Assembly (NCBI GenBank): GCA_015657535.1
Contig: JADHZB010001593.1
Location: 1-64,000 of the forward strand
DNA from: Nephromyces sp. MM_2019
Lineage: Eukaryota > Apicomplexa > Aconoidasida > Nephromycida
Length of the DNA: 64,000 nt
Direction: 5' to 3'
Shown: positions 1-11,800 of the stretch, piece after piece
Numbering within the stretch: the stretch's first letter is position 1
How the letters are laid out: each line of letters begins with the position of its first letter
Notes under the pieces: generated by a model
The model's database searches: none
Told to the model about the DNA's origin: nothing
What the model saw: the letters and a program-made list of their open reading frames with translations, nothing else
Program-made: the position numbers and the translations under genes

Positions 1-104
1 CAACTCTTCTTCCATCCACCCCCCACCCACCCACCTCGGTTTGCATCACTCATCGTATCAGCTTAATTAACAGCTTAACTGGATATCCCATTCATCACAA
101 GTGG

Positions 105-3100
105 ATGAAAATGAAAGCCAACCTCTTAAATGAGCATTTGAAGGCTTTCCGCTCGGTAAACTTAGCGAATCAGCTTCGTGTGCGTGAAGATATCCACTCC
201 TTCTACTGCTACCCCCAAGTCCACCACCAGAATCAGGGCAATCTAAGCGTTAAGCTAGCGATATTGCCCTCTACCTTCAATGAGCTTCAGAGGGATGAAG
301 ATGAGGAACAGAAGATGCAGGAAGAAGATATGAAGAGGAAGCACATGCAGGAAAAAGTGGGGAAAACGTTGTATTTTACAGTTTTCTTGCGCTCTCTGAT
401 TCATATCGATGAAATTCATCGTTTTCTTGGCTTTTTTTCATTAAATTTAGCGAAATTTCTCTGCTTGAAGACTCCAAGTTTCCGCGAAAATGTGAAAATT
501 TGGATGAATTTGGCGTTTGAACGCCTCAAAATCATGATAAAAACGTCAAAAAATTGGCTAATTAGATGCTTTTCTCCCTATTCTTCCTCATTTAGCTCTT
601 TTCTCCTCAGAAAATACGCATTTTTTACTAGTTTATATCCTTTTTGTGGTTGGAATTTGTACTGGAATAGGCTTGTGTGTGGCGGTTTCCCCCACAGAAG
701 AGGCCGCTGGAGTTATGTGAGAAATCAGCTTAGCCACTTCGTTCCCTTCTGTTACTTTAAGTTGTGGTGGGGCTTGTTTATAGAGATCGATGAGGTTCCT
801 CAGGGTGAGTTCGCCTCCCAGGTTGATTCTATTCGGGAGGTGGAGATTACCCCCCTGGGTAATTCTACTCCAGAAAGCGATTCTACCTCTAAGAGAGCTT
901 CCACCCCCCAGGGTGTTTCTACAGCTGAGGTCAATTCCCCCCCCCGTGTTGATTGTACCCCCCAGCGTCATCCAGTCCCTGATACCACTTTCACCCCCCA
1001 AACCCCCCCCCCAGCTCCCCACCTAAGCCTCACTTTTCTCAGCCATTTCTTCACTATTTCGCGCTATGCTGCTCTCAAAGCCCTCCTTCCCCCTAAAGCC
1101 CGCAGGCTTAGAGAGGGTTGCCTCGAAGACTTCACCGGCAGAGGCTCTTTGGTGCGTATGCCTAAGCATCTAGTGTGTGCGGCTTCTGAGCGACGCCCTC
1201 CTATCCGGGATTTACTGAATCTTTTTTCCGGGTCCCTGCCTTGTGTGTTGCAGTTTTGCAGGCACTCCAGCCTCACTCATCACGATTTTGTGCTTACTAG
1301 GCAACCTTCCTTCAAAGCTAGTGGTGTGTCGATTCCACACACTGAAGGAGGGGGGGGGGTACTACCTATCCTTGCAGGTCGTAGTGGAGGTCCCCATCCT
1401 CCGAATAGCACACAAGACGGCCAGTTCGCTCATTTAAGCTCGCTCCCTCAGGCTTCAGCTTCTAAACACTATACAAACACACGGTGTGTGTTGCATGATG
1501 CAGACGCGACACTCACTAGCACACAGAAGACACGATATCCCCCAGTCAACCACTTACGGCACACAAGTGGCACCACCAACACACATATAGCACAGTCTTC
1601 CTCCATCTTCAAGCTAGATACCAAGTTTTTCAAGGAAATCAAACTACTTTTATCTACTCTCTACAAGGCAGATCCTTCATCTTTGGCAAAGTTTGAAGAT
1701 CCTTACAAGATGAAGAATAAGAAGCAGCAACAGCAGAAGAAGAAGAAGAAGAAGAAAAACATCAATCACACGAGAAAAACGAATCAGGAAACAGAGAAAT
1801 CAACGGTAAATGAAGCATCTTTCTCTGGTTCTAACGTGAGAGCGAAGGCTTCCTCTCAGCGTATTCGAAGCGAAGAAGTGCGTGCGAATCAGGCTAGGCA
1901 GGAGAAGGACTTTGCCTACAATCTGGAAGAAATGGGGGGTGGAATCAGAGATTCCGGTGTTTTTCTAAAAAACAACGTCTCTTCCTCTTCTTCTCGGAAG
2001 CAGTTTTTGCCAAAAGAAGAGTTTCTCTTCTCAAAATATAACATGGGAGTTCAGATTGATGAAGCTTCCTTATACGAGACAACTCCAGAAGGTGTGGGTA
2101 GATACATTGCTTTGCGTTTGATATCACTGTGTGTTGTGTGTTGGGAAAAATCTCCGTTTATCGCTGCAATGAGGGAGGAGGAGGAGGAAGATAAGGAGAA
2201 GATGAAAACTGAGGAAGTTTTGGAAGATGATGAAGAGAAGAAGAAGGAAAAAACTGAGAATCCCTCAAAAGAAGATGATGAGAAGATAAAGAGAACTCTC
2301 AAACCAGAGGAAATGATAAAAAAGGGGTTTGAAGAACAGGAGGGATGTGTGTACGAATCCCAGGCAAAGAAGATGGGATTTTTTCTTGAAGAGAATTCCG
2401 GCGAAAAAACGAAGGAAATTGAAGATGAGAGTTTCTCTAGAGCATTACCTTCAGCAATTGTGAAGCATCCAAAGCCTATTAGTATAGCCGTTGATATATG
2501 CTGTGGAGTTGGTGGTATGACTCTGCCGCTAGCCTCAGTATTTGATCAAGTTATAGCAGTAGATATCAGCGCTTCTAGGCTAGAGATGCTAGCGATCAAC
2601 TCTTCAATCTATTGTGTGCGAGAGAAGGTTACTATAGTAGAAGCTGATGCTGCAGAGTGGGTTGCTAGTGGAGCTGCGAAAACGCTGATTGATGGAGTTA
2701 TTGGAGGTTTGTGTGTTAGTGTATGTTGCTATGTGTTGGTGTGTATGCTGGTGAGTATTGGTGGGTGTGTGTCTCAGTGCGTGTGTTGTGATATGTGTGT
2801 CGCTAAATGCGTTTCTTTATGTCTGTTGCGCTCTACTTATGTCGCTCTGTATATGCAGCTCTGTGTGTGCAGCTCTGTGTTTGCCGATCTTGTATGTCAG
2901 TGAGTCTTTGAGTAGATCTGCATGATTGAATGAAAGTTTTTACATCGCTAAGCTAGTGTATAGTTTGATATAGCAGCTCTTTTAGCTGCTTTATAAGCAG
3001 TGGAAGTTTTGAATTTGTGTGTGTGTGTATAGCTCTGTGTGTATAGCTCTGTGTGTGTATATGTATTTTTTTCCATATAAAAACCCTCAAGCTTCATGCG

Positions 3101-4641
3101 TGTGTATGTGTTCCGGTCTTCCTAATGAATGATTGCAGGCTGTGATTCTCGTAGAGGTAGAAAGATGGTTGACTGTGTATCGATGTCTCCACCTTGGGGA
3201 GGGCCAGGCTACTCAGGGCATGACAGCAGCGAACTCTTCACTTTCAGCCAGATGAAAGGTTTTGATATGATGAAGGCTTTCGAGGCTGCTTACAGGTTAG
3301 AGGAAGGTTTTAAGCTATGAGTTTGGGTGTGTGTGCATGTGATTCAAAGGTTATAAGTGTAGGGCTTTCTGTATATAGGTGAGTGTACGAGGGAGAGTGC
3401 GAGCTAGAAGATGAGAGTGTGAGAAATACTGTAGGATTTATGCGTGAGCGTATAGTTTTTATGAGCTATGCTTGCACTGAGCTCAGAAATGTGTGTGTGT
3501 GTGTGTGGACGTGGGTGTATTTGTGGGTGTATTTGTGGGTGTATATCCTTCTGTGTGTGTAGTCGTGTTGTATTCTTTGTGTATGGGAGTGTGCCGCTCA
3601 GTGTGTCGGCGTCTAACTTTCCGCGTGTGTGGGCATGTATCACTCTGTGTGTCTGTTTTTGTGAACGTATATCCCTCTGTGTGTGTGCGCATCTCTCTCT
3701 CTGTATGTACGCACACGTCCCTCTCTCTGTATATACATACATCTATCCCTCACGGTGCGCGTGTGTGTGCGCCTATACTTTTAAGGCTTACTTTTCTTAA
3801 TCTCACTCTGTTAAAGCCTACAAGAAGCTACTCTATATACTCTAATGCTTTCAGCTTATCTGATAACATCTGCCTATACCTCCCAAGATCTCAGAGTTTG
3901 CTGGAGATTGCGTGTTTGGCGTCGAAGTTTTGCTACAGCGCCGTACAGTGCGAGCATATCTTCTTCACAACCTCCAAAGCCTTTGTAAGCTGGGTGGGTG
4001 TGTCTGGTGTGTGTTTTATGTGTGTGGTGTATGCTATCGGTTTTCTGTGCGTGTATTCTATGGATAGTGTGTCTATGCTATATGTTTGCTATATGCATGA
4101 TATACCTTATCTGTGTGTGGTCTAAATGCATTATACACATTATCTTTCTGTATGTTCTCTTCTCACACTTTGTGCATAATATCACCTCCCCCCCCTTCAC
4201 CCTGAAAACCGTGTGTGTGCGTTGCTTTTCTTCCTCTTCCTGCACTGTTCATCATATGTGTGAGTCGGATTTTGAATGTATCAGTCCACTTCCAAATTTC
4301 TTAACTGCTCCTACCTTCACCTTTGTGTGTGTGCAGTGCTTCTAACTTCCCCTAGATCAAAACCTCTCCTATCGCTATCTCCCTCCTCCTACTCTCTGCA
4401 GGTGCTAGTAGTCTACTTTTCGAAGAAGCTTGAGTGGCATCACTGGGATTCGATTTCTGAGTATATTTTTAGGCTTCCTCTGTTTCACCGAAAAGAGGAA
4501 GAAAACGTCTTTTTCCATGAAGAAAAGGAAGATGAGGATGTTCAGCAGCATCAGGAAGGAGGAGATATCAAACTTTTGAAGCAGCTTCTAGCCGCTGTGA
4601 ACGTGCCCTATTGGGCTAGTCTACTTAGTAGCCCAAACTGA
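105..4641 (+). CDS. TGS1: Trimethylguanosine synthase (snRNA/snoRNA cap hypermethylase), four exons, long N-terminal extension
   Basis: Exons read as 105-2706, 3139-3295, 3855-3984 and 4402-4641; all three introns are GT-AG and phases 1, 2 and 0 match, giving 1042 residues if the first ATG is used. The family transfers two methyls from S-adenosylmethionine to m7G caps of snRNAs and snoRNAs in the nucleus. Visible signatures are the entry segment DEASLYETTPEGVGRYIA (exon 1), the SAM motif VDICCGVGGMTLPLA (about residue 796), the IAVDIS strand, and the catalytic SPPWGGPGY (about residue 884), whose tryptophan stacks on the cap guanine. The C-terminal domain continues through LSDNICLYLPRSQSLLEIA and EWHHWDSISEYIF. 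The catalytic part starts near nucleotide 2010. Everything upstream is low-complexity, proline/serine-rich or lysine-rich and has no counterpart I recognise, so the true start is unsettled and in-frame introns may hide in 360-2000. An Asp/Glu/Lys-rich insert separates the entry segment from the SAM motif. Confidence 0.88.
837..1000 (+). repeat. Imperfect 24-bp tandem repeat in the TGS1 N-terminal extension
   Basis: About seven degenerate units of roughly 24 bases, built on TCTAC and CCCCCC blocks, encode a Ser/Thr/Pro-rich stretch on the plus strand. The same segment is open on the minus strand with LGG-like spacing, which is a by-product of the repeat rather than evidence for an antisense gene. 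Alignment of units is loose, so copy number is approximate. Confidence 0.4.
1711..1760 (+). repeat. Trinucleotide run (CAG/AAG) coding Gln then Lys
   Basis: An uninterrupted purine-rich trinucleotide tract lies inside the long first TGS1 exon and encodes four glutamines followed by about eight lysines. The triplet period keeps the frame open, consistent with this segment being translated. It would be expected to vary in length between isolates. Confidence 0.7.
2707..3138 (+). repeat. TG-rich intron 1 of TGS1
   Basis: The intron runs from the GT at 2707 to the AG at 3138. Its sense strand is dominated by TGTG runs, including several copies of a unit like GTGTATAGCTCT around 3005-3060. The upstream exon reads straight into it without a stop, so an automatic ORF call extends to 2903 and gives a false Cys/Val-rich tail. 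Confidence 0.8.
3296..3854 (+). repeat. TG-rich intron 2 of TGS1 with 12-bp tandem repeat
   Basis: This intron carries about three copies of GTGGGTGTATTT at 3508-3545 and many further TGTGTG blocks on the sense strand. His/Thr-rich reading frames on the opposite strand here are shadows of the CA complement. Intron ends are GT at 3296 and AG at 3854, preserving the TGS1 frame between AAYS and LSDNI. Confidence 0.75.
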
Positions 4642-7600
4642 GTAGCCTTAGCTGAGTAGCGAGGAGGGTTAAGGGTTTGTGAGATGGTAGGAACGTAGGT
4701 TTTTTTGCGTATGTGTGCGTGTGTATAGGGTGAGGAGAGAGAAGATAGCGGAAGAGGTTTTTATTTTGCGAGGAGAGAAGAGAGAGAAAAGGAGGAGCAT
4801 GTGTATGAGGGGAAGATGGAGGAGATGTGAGTGGGGAGAAGGGGGAGGAGATGGAGGAAGATATGTGTAGAGAGAAGACAAACGAAGATGTGTGTAGAAT
4901 GAAGAGAGAAGATAAGCTCTTGGTGGCGATGCGACATCGAGCATGTATAATAAAGTATGCATATGTTAATAGAGCTAACAAATCTTTTTTTACTTCGTTA
5001 TATATCTGTTAGGCTCAAGCATAGTAGGTTTAACTCTCTTCCTTATCCTGTGTGTGTGCGCGGTTTTTTTCTCCTCGTACGGGTGTTTTATGTGTGACCA
5101 CCATCCTGCGCATGCATGGTGCGTGTGCAAGCTATGTGCGACCTCAGCATGCTGGGTGTGCGCATGATATTCGAGCAACGTGCTGCGCGTGCATGGACGT
5201 AATTTACGGGCTTCGTGCAAGTGGTGTTATTTTGATGTGTGTGTGTATCATTTCAAGCTACGGTTTTTGCTTGTGTTTGCCGTGTGATATGTCTGCGAAT
5301 CATGTTTTTGCACCGTATTACGTGTGTGTGCATCATTTTCAGGCATCCTCTTGCGTGTTTTGCTGTGTGTGTACACGGTTTCTTCTTTATGCAGGGTCTG
5401 CGTCTTCCCCTTCATGCTAACACACACTCACCTAGACTTTTCATTCTTTGATATAAGGCGCTCTCTTCTCCAGTATTAGTACACTGAAATTTCTGAGTAA
5501 ATTTTGATATTTTTTTTCTTTCTGCCTCATTTCCCTGTTGCTGCTGAAATCTTTGAAGGAAGCATAATCGATTTTGTATTGTTTACTCTACTGAATTGCT
5601 ACCGTGTGTTGTTTTGAAAATATTTTTCGATCCTCTTCATCCCCCAGCACACACTTTGAAGATACCAAAGAGCGTTTTCAAGTCTTACTCTCGCAAATCC
5701 CAGAGTATGTGTGTGTGTGTGTGTAAACAGCTCTCTTCCACATGGTATCAGATCCTCTTCAATCGTCGAACTTTTCGCACTTCATTAAATTTATCGGCGC
5801 TATTCTCTGTTTCTTCTTCCGTCTTCTCATTTTCATCTTTTTTACAGCCTTTTTCGGTAGATTTCCTCTTTTAAGCTGAATTTTCGTGCGACTAGTGAAC
5901 CCTTGAACATTTTGTTTTTAGTCGAATTCGCACACATGCTGCTAATTTTGTAGTTTTTTCTAATTCTCTTTGCCTAATTTTCCTCTTACTGATTGTAATA
6001 AAGCCATTTAGGGTTTATTAAAATCACTTATAGGGGAGAAAGTAGCCTAGAAACTTTCGTTTATTTGTCATCTTAGGTTGTCGTGAAAAAAATTTTCTCC
6101 AGTAGTATACTACTGGATTTTTATTTCTAATCAGATTAAAGTTTTGCAAAAAAAATACGAAATTTAGTTGATACGCTGGAAATTTATAGATTGTAAACTA
6201 GTGTATTAATTAATCATCTCACAATATTCAGGAATATTCGATTTATTACTGAAGATGTAAAATTTGATAGCATTTATATAATGCTAAAAGCATCAAATTT
6301 GTTGATTATACTCCCTCATCATGGTCTGCTAAAATGCCTGCTAAAAGCATTTGTTTAGACTTTGAGGCAGTGTGTCAATCTGCTGGCATTTTGCAGCGAC
6401 AATAGTACGCAGAATCTGCGTCGTACACACATAAGCTTCAAAATTCTCGATGCTTCATATATATTCGAAGTGGTATCAGCAGCCTCTGCTTCACAGCCTT
6501 ACTGTGAAAGGGGAAAAGCGCAAATTTTCCAGCTTTTTTGACGGGAAAACCGCTGTTTTTATTTTTTTTATTTGCTTTGCTGTTCGCTGCAAGATGACAC
6601 GCCAGCACGATATCAAAGCACATTCCATCGCACAGGGGAATAAATCGTCCTTCCCTGCTCGACGAGCTTTTTTTGAGAATTTCATTGCATAACAGAAATA
6701 TATTGCGAAAAATGTAGCCCCACTTTTTTATTTTAGCCTACACTCCCTCGTTAATTAAGCATTTCACTCCTTTTGCAAAAAACCCCTCCTCATCTACATT
6801 GGAAAATCCCATCCTCGAAAGCTTGTTATATTTTTCCCCTCTGCCCAAGCCCTGTGTCTTTAGCACTAATAAAAATTCTGTTTAAACCTGCAAAAAATCA
6901 TGTTGGCGTTGTTAAGAGTGCACCGATGAGTCCATAAACCTGAAAGTGCTATTGTTTTTCAAGGGTTTTGCATTAAGTGAAACCTCTTAATCTTACCTCA
7001 TGGAGTTATTTCTAGCTACTCCCACTTCAAACTTGCTTTTTGCGAAAAGTGCGATGAACGAAAAAATAGCTGTACATTATCTACCGGCTTGAACTTCCTT
7101 ATGGCTATTCCATTTCTTTATTAATAGAGGAGATTATATATCACCTGTCAAAGCCTTTACTGGCTGCTAAACACATTTTTTTCTGCTAAACCAGTGTTTA
7201 CACAAAGAGAATAAGTCAAAAGTTTCTCTTTTGGCTCATCCCCGTCATGGAGTACTGCCTCTGCTACTAACAGCTTGTGACGTGCAAATAGAGGATATAG
7301 AAAGATAGAGATAGTGAATGAAATGGTGGAACAAATTTAGAAGTAACGGAGACCGGCGGTGGTAGAAATATTATAATAGAAAGAGTGGTAGACGTGGAAA
7401 TAGTGGTGGACTTGGTAAAACACAGATAAGAGGGAGATATTGTAAAACAGAGATACAAAAATAGACACTGAAATAGAGATACTACAATAGAGATACTGCT
7501 TTATACTCTACAGAGACTTTCCCTCATCTCTCCTTCGCGGGATTCTCTTTCCTTACTGAGATAAGCTCTCACAAGGTTTTCAAATTTTTTGCAGGAAATT

Positions 7601-8248
7601 TAAACCTGGGCAGCATGAAACTATTGTCTGCTTCATTACCCTAAACAAGCTAATATACCTTTCCTTCAAGAAATCTACTTACATAAATCCCTAAATTCAA
7701 TTCAAGCTTCCACGAATTTTCATGCAAGTTATGCAGTAAGATACGCACAAAAGTGACACACGCGCACGGAAACGACGTGTAGATATGCATGGGAAGGGTT
7801 CACGGCAGACTTACAAAAACACAAAGCATCCGTAGGTTTGCTAAAAGGCGGAATACATAAATATAAATCATCAGGAGAATATAATCAAAGATGTACTCAC
7901 TTATTAGAATAAGATCAAGGATATACGCACTTTTGATGTACACGGACTCACTACAATATATCTATCAAAGGAAACAATTGCATAAACCACCTGCTGCATA
8001 CATAATAAAAAAACTAGACTTTCTTGCAACGCACACTACCCGACAGCGTTATACGCACAAGTCGTAAGTGACTGCCATGCTAGCTGTGCAGCGCGCTCTC
8101 TCCACTTGCTCTTCCTGCCACAAGTCCAGTCCACCTGGTTATTGGCTCGCCTGATATATGATCTCTCCTCCTTCAGCGGCGTTTATATACAGCCTCATCA
8201 GTTGCTTAAGAAAATTCCCACGTGAATACTCCTTCTCGCCGCTTTCAT
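4642..8248. other. Mostly non-coding; GA-rich then TG-rich then AT-rich
   Basis: After the TGS1 stop comes a GA-rich stretch (4730-4910), a TG-rich stretch with GCATGC-type words (5045-5400), a possible short gene (5648-5879, listed separately) and AT-rich DNA. Between 7300 and 7500 there is a loose purine-rich repeat built on ATAGAGATAC-like words. I found no conserved domain, tRNA or rRNA here. Confidence 0.5.
5648..5879 (+). CDS. Possible 3' end of a small plus-strand gene with a hydrophobic C-terminus
   Basis: Not recognised. A possible exon 5648-5704 follows a CCCCCAG acceptor and ends at GTATGTG. A TG-rich intron of about 47 bases leads to an AG at 5751. Joined in phase 1, the second exon ends at a TGA at 5877-5879 and encodes a tail with a strongly hydrophobic stretch (HFIKFIGAILCFFFRLLIF and on), which could be a tail anchor. 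A different frame through the same first exon gives THFEDTKERFQVLLSQIP and a shorter end at LFALH, also plausible. The two readings exclude each other and no start codon could be assigned. The TG orientation matches a plus-strand transcript. Confidence 0.25.
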
Positions 8249-8878
8249 TCAACCCAACAACTCGAGGAAACTCCCTAACAACGTAGGGTACTGCATAACC
8301 TGATGGATTATCGTCCCTGCCAAACTAGTCAAGCCTTTTAGCAACAGCTCTTGGTCGGGGTTTTCTGCCTCGTTGTTCTCGGACAAGTTCTTGATGAAAG
8401 CTGCTATCGCATCTTCGTACTCTTGGGGATTTAACAGAATCTCCTCAAGAGTTGCATGAAGTAGCGAATCAGAACTTGCATCCTCTGTGGTTGCTCCGGC
8501 TGAACCCCACAATGAACGAGCGGCTACTTCTTGTACATCCATGTCAAAATTTACGGCGTTTTTGCTAGGTTTCAATAATCTCTGGCATCTCGCAGAATTT
8601 TCTACGCTCTCTAAGCAAGCAGCCTTCTCAGTGAACCTGTTTGCGCTGATGGGGCGTGTAGAATTTAGAAACCCACAAGCTACTGCTGGGCAGGTGCAGC
8701 CAGAGAGAGCGTATGCCACCCTGTAGCAGCTACCATTCTCAACGGGGGCGGCTTCGGCAGGTGTGATGATTTCATCGTTGTCCATTGCAAGGGGAGCATT
8801 CTCCTCTTTGGCTCTAACGAAAGCCGAGAAGCTCAAGAGAGCAAGTGCAAAAATGAGAAGCAAAGAGCGGTTTGCCAT
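8249..8878 (-). CDS. Predicted secreted small protein with six cysteines, intronless
   Basis: Not recognised. An upstream in-frame ATG (8947) exists, but the ATG at 8878 is followed at once by a classic signal peptide (MANRSLLLIFALALLSFSAF then VRA), so I start there, giving 209 residues. The mature part holds exactly six cysteines, all in its first half: SCYRV, SGCTC, VACGF, KAACLES and ARCQRLL. That would allow three disulfides. The rest is acidic and helical-looking, with no membrane anchor, and ends in LLGSFLELLG. There is a possible N-glycosylation site at NGS and others at NST and NLS. The gene has no intron, unlike its large neighbours. Secretion is inferred from the leader; what it does is unknown. 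Confidence 0.75.
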   Translation of the reverse strand: MANRSLLLIFALALLSFSAFVRAKEENAPLAMDNDEIITPAEAAPVENGSCYRVAYALSGCTCPAVACGFLNSTRPISANRFTEKAACLESVENSARCQRLLKPSKNAVNFDMDVQEVAARSLWGSAGATTEDASSDSLLHATLEEILLNPQEYEDAIAAFIKNLSENNEAENPDQELLLKGLTSLAGTIIHQVMQYPTLLGSFLELLG

Positions 8879-11800
8879 TGCGCAGCCGTTTGAAAAGTTT
8901 CTGAAAAAAATACGAGAATGAGGGGAAATTGCTGAATAGGTTAACATGTGTTAAAGCGTACTAATGAAAGAGAACTAGTAGTAGGTGGGATCCTGAGGAG
9001 AAATAAAGATGATGCTACTGATAATACTGCTGTGTATGCTAGTCGCAGCATGTTTACATCGCTTTAAGAGTTTTTCTCCTCATAGGAGAAATGATATTCT
9101 CAAGCATTCCTGCCTCCTGACTGGTGGCTTAATCACATTTTTCGAAGCAATCTTTCTCCGCAGCTCTTGTGCTTTTTATTTATCCTACCGTATAATATAA
9201 TCCTTCTACGACGCTACTTCTGTCTATTCGTATCGCTTTAGGTGCTAGTTATACTCCTCACAAATTTCTTTTTTCTTTAATTATATCTGGGTTATTTCTA
9301 ATGGGGAAGCTAGGCTTGCCACACCCAAGAAACCGGCTATGCTCACGCTTATTCTCATCTATTTTTCCCTATCCTTATTTTCCACCAAAAATAGCCCTTT
9401 TATGTCTCCACTACCTGGAAAACTCAACCCGCTGAGGCAAAAACCTAATCTGTGCTGCCTTCTCAAGTGAAAATCCCTGACTCTGATATTTTATATGGCT
9501 TTCCCAATTTTTGGCTCCCGCATATCACTCTGTCACTTTCATATCTGGGCTAATCCTATTCTATCTGTGACTCCTCTCATACTTATCCCCCCCCATTACT
9601 GAGTATTTCTATCGTGATAATCTATTTTGCAACCCAAAAGATGCCCCTTTGGAACTGCACGACAGCGGGGGAACTCTCTCTTATTTTTCTTCTTACTACC
9701 GCTAACTGGAGATATCACTTTAAAATTTTGCTTACTCTAATCGAGCATGAATTCTTAACCTATGGCCATGTTATGAGTATTTAAACCAGAAGAATATCTT
9801 ATTAGCTAGAAAAAAATTTCTCCGGCTGCCGCTCCGGCTTTCCAGCTTTCTTAATCCTACATCTTCCGTATGCTCTAAGCTCAATTGAATGTCTTTTATT
9901 TTTTGTGACCTTACTGTTTTGCAATACTCCGATGAAATATGGGCACTCAACTGTAAGGATAACTGTTATTTTTTCCGAGTATGGGAATCTATCCTGGCTA
10001 TAGCTTTAAAATTACTGGATGATCATTTGAGGAAGTTGATCAATCTAGTATAAACCGTTATTGCGGTATCTGGACTCTCATAGACGAACGTGTTTTTACA
10101 CTTAGCGGCAACGAGCACAAACGATAGTTGCATTTAGCTAACCTGTAAGTATTTCGCAATTATTAGGGTACAGCCAGCCGGGCGTTTTTTCACCAAAAAA
10201 TTAATGCCTCGCAAGATGTAGAAAATTACCGAATAAAACCTGCGCACTTAAAACCTTTTGTGAAGTCGACGACGCAAATTTTTTAACGAAGAGATTAGGT
10301 ATTATATTATAATCGGGGTCGACCCCAAGAGGGTAAGCACCTTAAGTGAGCGAGGTCTGCCGTCAGCGTGGTGAGACACCTGAAGTCCTGCCGGCGATAC
10401 TCGAAGGTAATAGGTGGAGTAGGAAGGCTACATATTTCCTACAGCGCAGGCTAAGCGGAGTAGGCTTAACTGTAGTCTATACACGTATTTGAGTTTCAGC
10501 ATTTTCTGTCGCGGATTCTATAGTGCTCATCATTTCTTTAGTGTGCGGCTGGCACGTTTTCAGAAAATACTGTCGCGAAACCTGCCGAGCTTATCATTTA
10601 TTTGGTAATCAGCGCGAGGAATTTCAGCATTTTTGGTTGCGGTAGTTAGTGCGCCACACACCTTGAGGCGAATATAATATGTAGCTCGACTGATATACCG
10701 CTATGCAATATTTCCCAGATATGCTTAAAACTTCCAGTCTTAACGGTTATAGCTCATAGTATTACTTCTCTTGCCGATAGAATTCGCCTGGTCGAAGCTA
10801 GAGCGATCATGTTCCATTGAAAGTTGTTTCATTGTCATTTTGAATGTGACGTGGTGTAGAAATGTCTCGGTAGCTGAATAGCATCTTTTCACGTAAAATT
10901 TTTAAGATAGCAAGAATTAAACCACATTGCGGCATCTATTTTACTTTAGCTGGAATTAGAGATTGTTCAGGTGCTGCTATTACATGGAGATTCTGGTTTT
11001 AATGTATCTACCTTCGACTTATTCGAGTATCCTTCATATTGTTCTCCGGAATGACAAACTTTTGTAGGTACGGATAACAACTGTATAGCTCCGCTTCATT
11101 ACGCAACGTTTTTTACCCTTTTATGTGACATGCATATGCACCTTCGTTAAACTACGCGAATCTCTTTCTGGACTAGCAGTAGCCTGTCTGCTTCCGATTT
11201 TGCTTCGTCCTACGGGAAGTGTGTGGCCTTGCATTGCAGATACCGATATACGCTACTTTTCATGCTAGAATATCCGCGCGAGACGCAGAAGCGTATACCA
11301 ATTCTCGGTTATCCGCTATCGAGATACTATCCGTCAACCTTTTTCAACCTCTGAAGAACCAATTAAGCAGCTTCAGGCGCGCGCTCTTCCAATTTAATTA
11401 AACATCACAAGTCACCCTCCAGTGCGCCTTCAACGGAACTTGGCACATGCCGCTGGCATGTCGCTGCAAGGATAGATATGCGAATAATATCGCCTCTCAG
11501 CCAACTTCCACGTTGAGAAATTTATAAAAGTATCGATAGCGACAATTGAAATATTGTGTCGAAACTCTGGTTTTTGCACGGCCAAATTCGTTTATGCTTA
11601 TTTAGTATATGGCAGCGCTCATAACTAAGTCTTTCTCCCATCCTATTTTCAAAAAGGAGCAATATAAAAAGGGGTGACGCATAGCCACACACACTTTAGC
11701 AAAACGTTCTTTTACTTGTCTGGATACATTTTTAACTTAGATTGATAACTTCATGAAATAAAAAGTGCAGTTGCTAATGATTTTAGCACTGGAATATGAC

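Noticed and set aside
3404..4125. Several overlapping Cys/Val- or His/Thr-rich frames on both strands
   Set aside because: They are translations of TG/CA-rich intron sequence of TGS1; only the part from 3855 belongs to a gene.
5052..5451. Cysteine-rich frames that look like a small secreted toxin-like protein
   Set aside because: The cysteines come from TGTG/TGCG runs; there is no leader and no regular cysteine spacing.
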